NCBI GenBank assembly: GCA_049724395.1
Contig: JAUGWO010000159.1
Coordinates: 104,441 to 168,440 of the forward strand
Length of the DNA stretch: 64,000 nucleotides
Direction: 5' to 3'
From: Spongospora subterranea f. sp. subterranea
Lineage: Eukaryota; Endomyxa: Phytomyxea; Phytomyxea; Plasmodiophorida
A program made the position numbers and the translations under genes. The notes under the pieces are model-generated. The model was not told the origin of the DNA. It made no database searches and saw only the letters and a list, made by a program, of their open reading frames with translations. Positions 63,476 to 64,000 of this stretch are shown one piece after another (position 1 is the stretch's first letter; each line of letters begins with the position of its first letter).

Positions 63476-64000
63476 ATCTTCAATTACAGCATCTAAGCAC
63501 GAATTGTCAACTATTACAACTGTTCACAAAGACTCAAAACATCAGAATGTGATAATAGTGCGAATTTCGATGGCACCTGCAAAACGACGCACAGAGCATT
63601 GACTTGAATCTTGAAACCAATTTTGAATATGAAATAGCTGTAATTGAAATTAATCGACCGTTTGTCATACCCCATGCTACTACATCAATAATAACATTCA
63701 TTCGAGCATTACTTACAAAAAAGCATTTTGAATTTGAGCAATGTAACGACAAAATCGAGATCAGATAAAGTCATCAACAGAATGTACGAATTTGCAGAAA
63801 TAGAAACGGAATCTTCAATTGCAGCATCCATACACGAATCTTAAACTACTCGAAAATTCACCAGGACATAAAACATTGAAATGTGATAATAGTACGAAAT
63901 TCGAAGGCAGCAAAAATGACCCAAAGAGCATTGACTTGAATCTTGAAACCAATCTTGAATCTGAATAGCTGTAATTGCTATCAAACGACCGTTTGACACG
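63476..64000. repeat. Tandem repeat, ~335 bp period, runs off the window
   Basis: The block starting ATCTTCAATT.CAGCATC at 63476 recurs at 63811. Shared strings include AGAGCATTGACTTGAATCTT, GAAACCAAT.TTGAAT and CGACCGTTTG. The two copies are moderately diverged. Satellite-like; the array length is unknown because the second copy reaches the window end. Confidence 0.75.

Overview
The window reads as nuclear DNA of a fungus, probably an early-diverging, zoosporic-type lineage. Pointers are a fused five-domain AROM shikimate gene, a chromodomain-bearing Ty3-type element, small spliceosomal introns of mostly 45-75 bp with GT..AG ends, and genes usually associated with flagellated or animal-like eukaryotes (an IQCC-like protein, a TMEM222/RTE1-like membrane protein, an animal-like chitin deacetylase). 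The lineage is an inference; no rRNA or tRNA gene was seen to settle it.

Layout. 1-5.1 kb: PRP6 (5' end cut by the window), mitochondrial uL22 and an IQCC-like gene. 5.1-6.8 kb: Copia fossil, a foldback element and a hAT-like MITE. 6.8-15.4 kb: compact gene block with TAF7, a sugar-lactone oxidase, TRM5, an unassigned candidate and a membrane-anchored polysaccharide deacetylase. 17-28.9 kb: NAF1, a VIP1-type inositol-pyrophosphate kinase, a Copia fossil, DBP3, TMEM222-like and an AAA-ATPase-like gene. 30.8-37.4 kb: PWP2, an unknown gene with a possible zinc-binding motif, a small predicted beta-sandwich gene and a secreted, probably GPI-anchored protein. 37.4-43.9 kb: repeats, a large inverted duplication and Copia/Ty3 fossils. 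43.9-50.1 kb: ARO1 (AROM) and an EF-hand gene. 50.1-64 kb: repeat-rich, with a candidate secreted cysteine-rich gene built from tandem exon duplications, nested Ty3/chromovirus fossils, a 1.9 kb near-palindrome, a Myb-like gene and a ~335 bp tandem repeat at the right edge.

Function. Several housekeeping genes belong to RNA and ribosome biology: PRP6 (tri-snRNP), NAF1 (H/ACA snoRNP assembly), DBP3 and PWP2 (rRNA processing), TRM5 (tRNA m1G37) and uL22m. They are not an operon; neighbours are only close. Convergent pairs can be tight (46 bp between TAF7 and the lactone oxidase stops).

A recurring technical signal: in at least four conserved genes (PRP6, TRM5, DBP3, EF-hand), and perhaps TAF7, the family-consistent reading frame changes by one base at a homopolymer run. 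This suggests consensus indel errors rather than gene decay. The most novel-looking biology is the tandem-module secreted gene at 52.7-55.05 kb and the prevalence of diverged inverted duplications with very short spacers.
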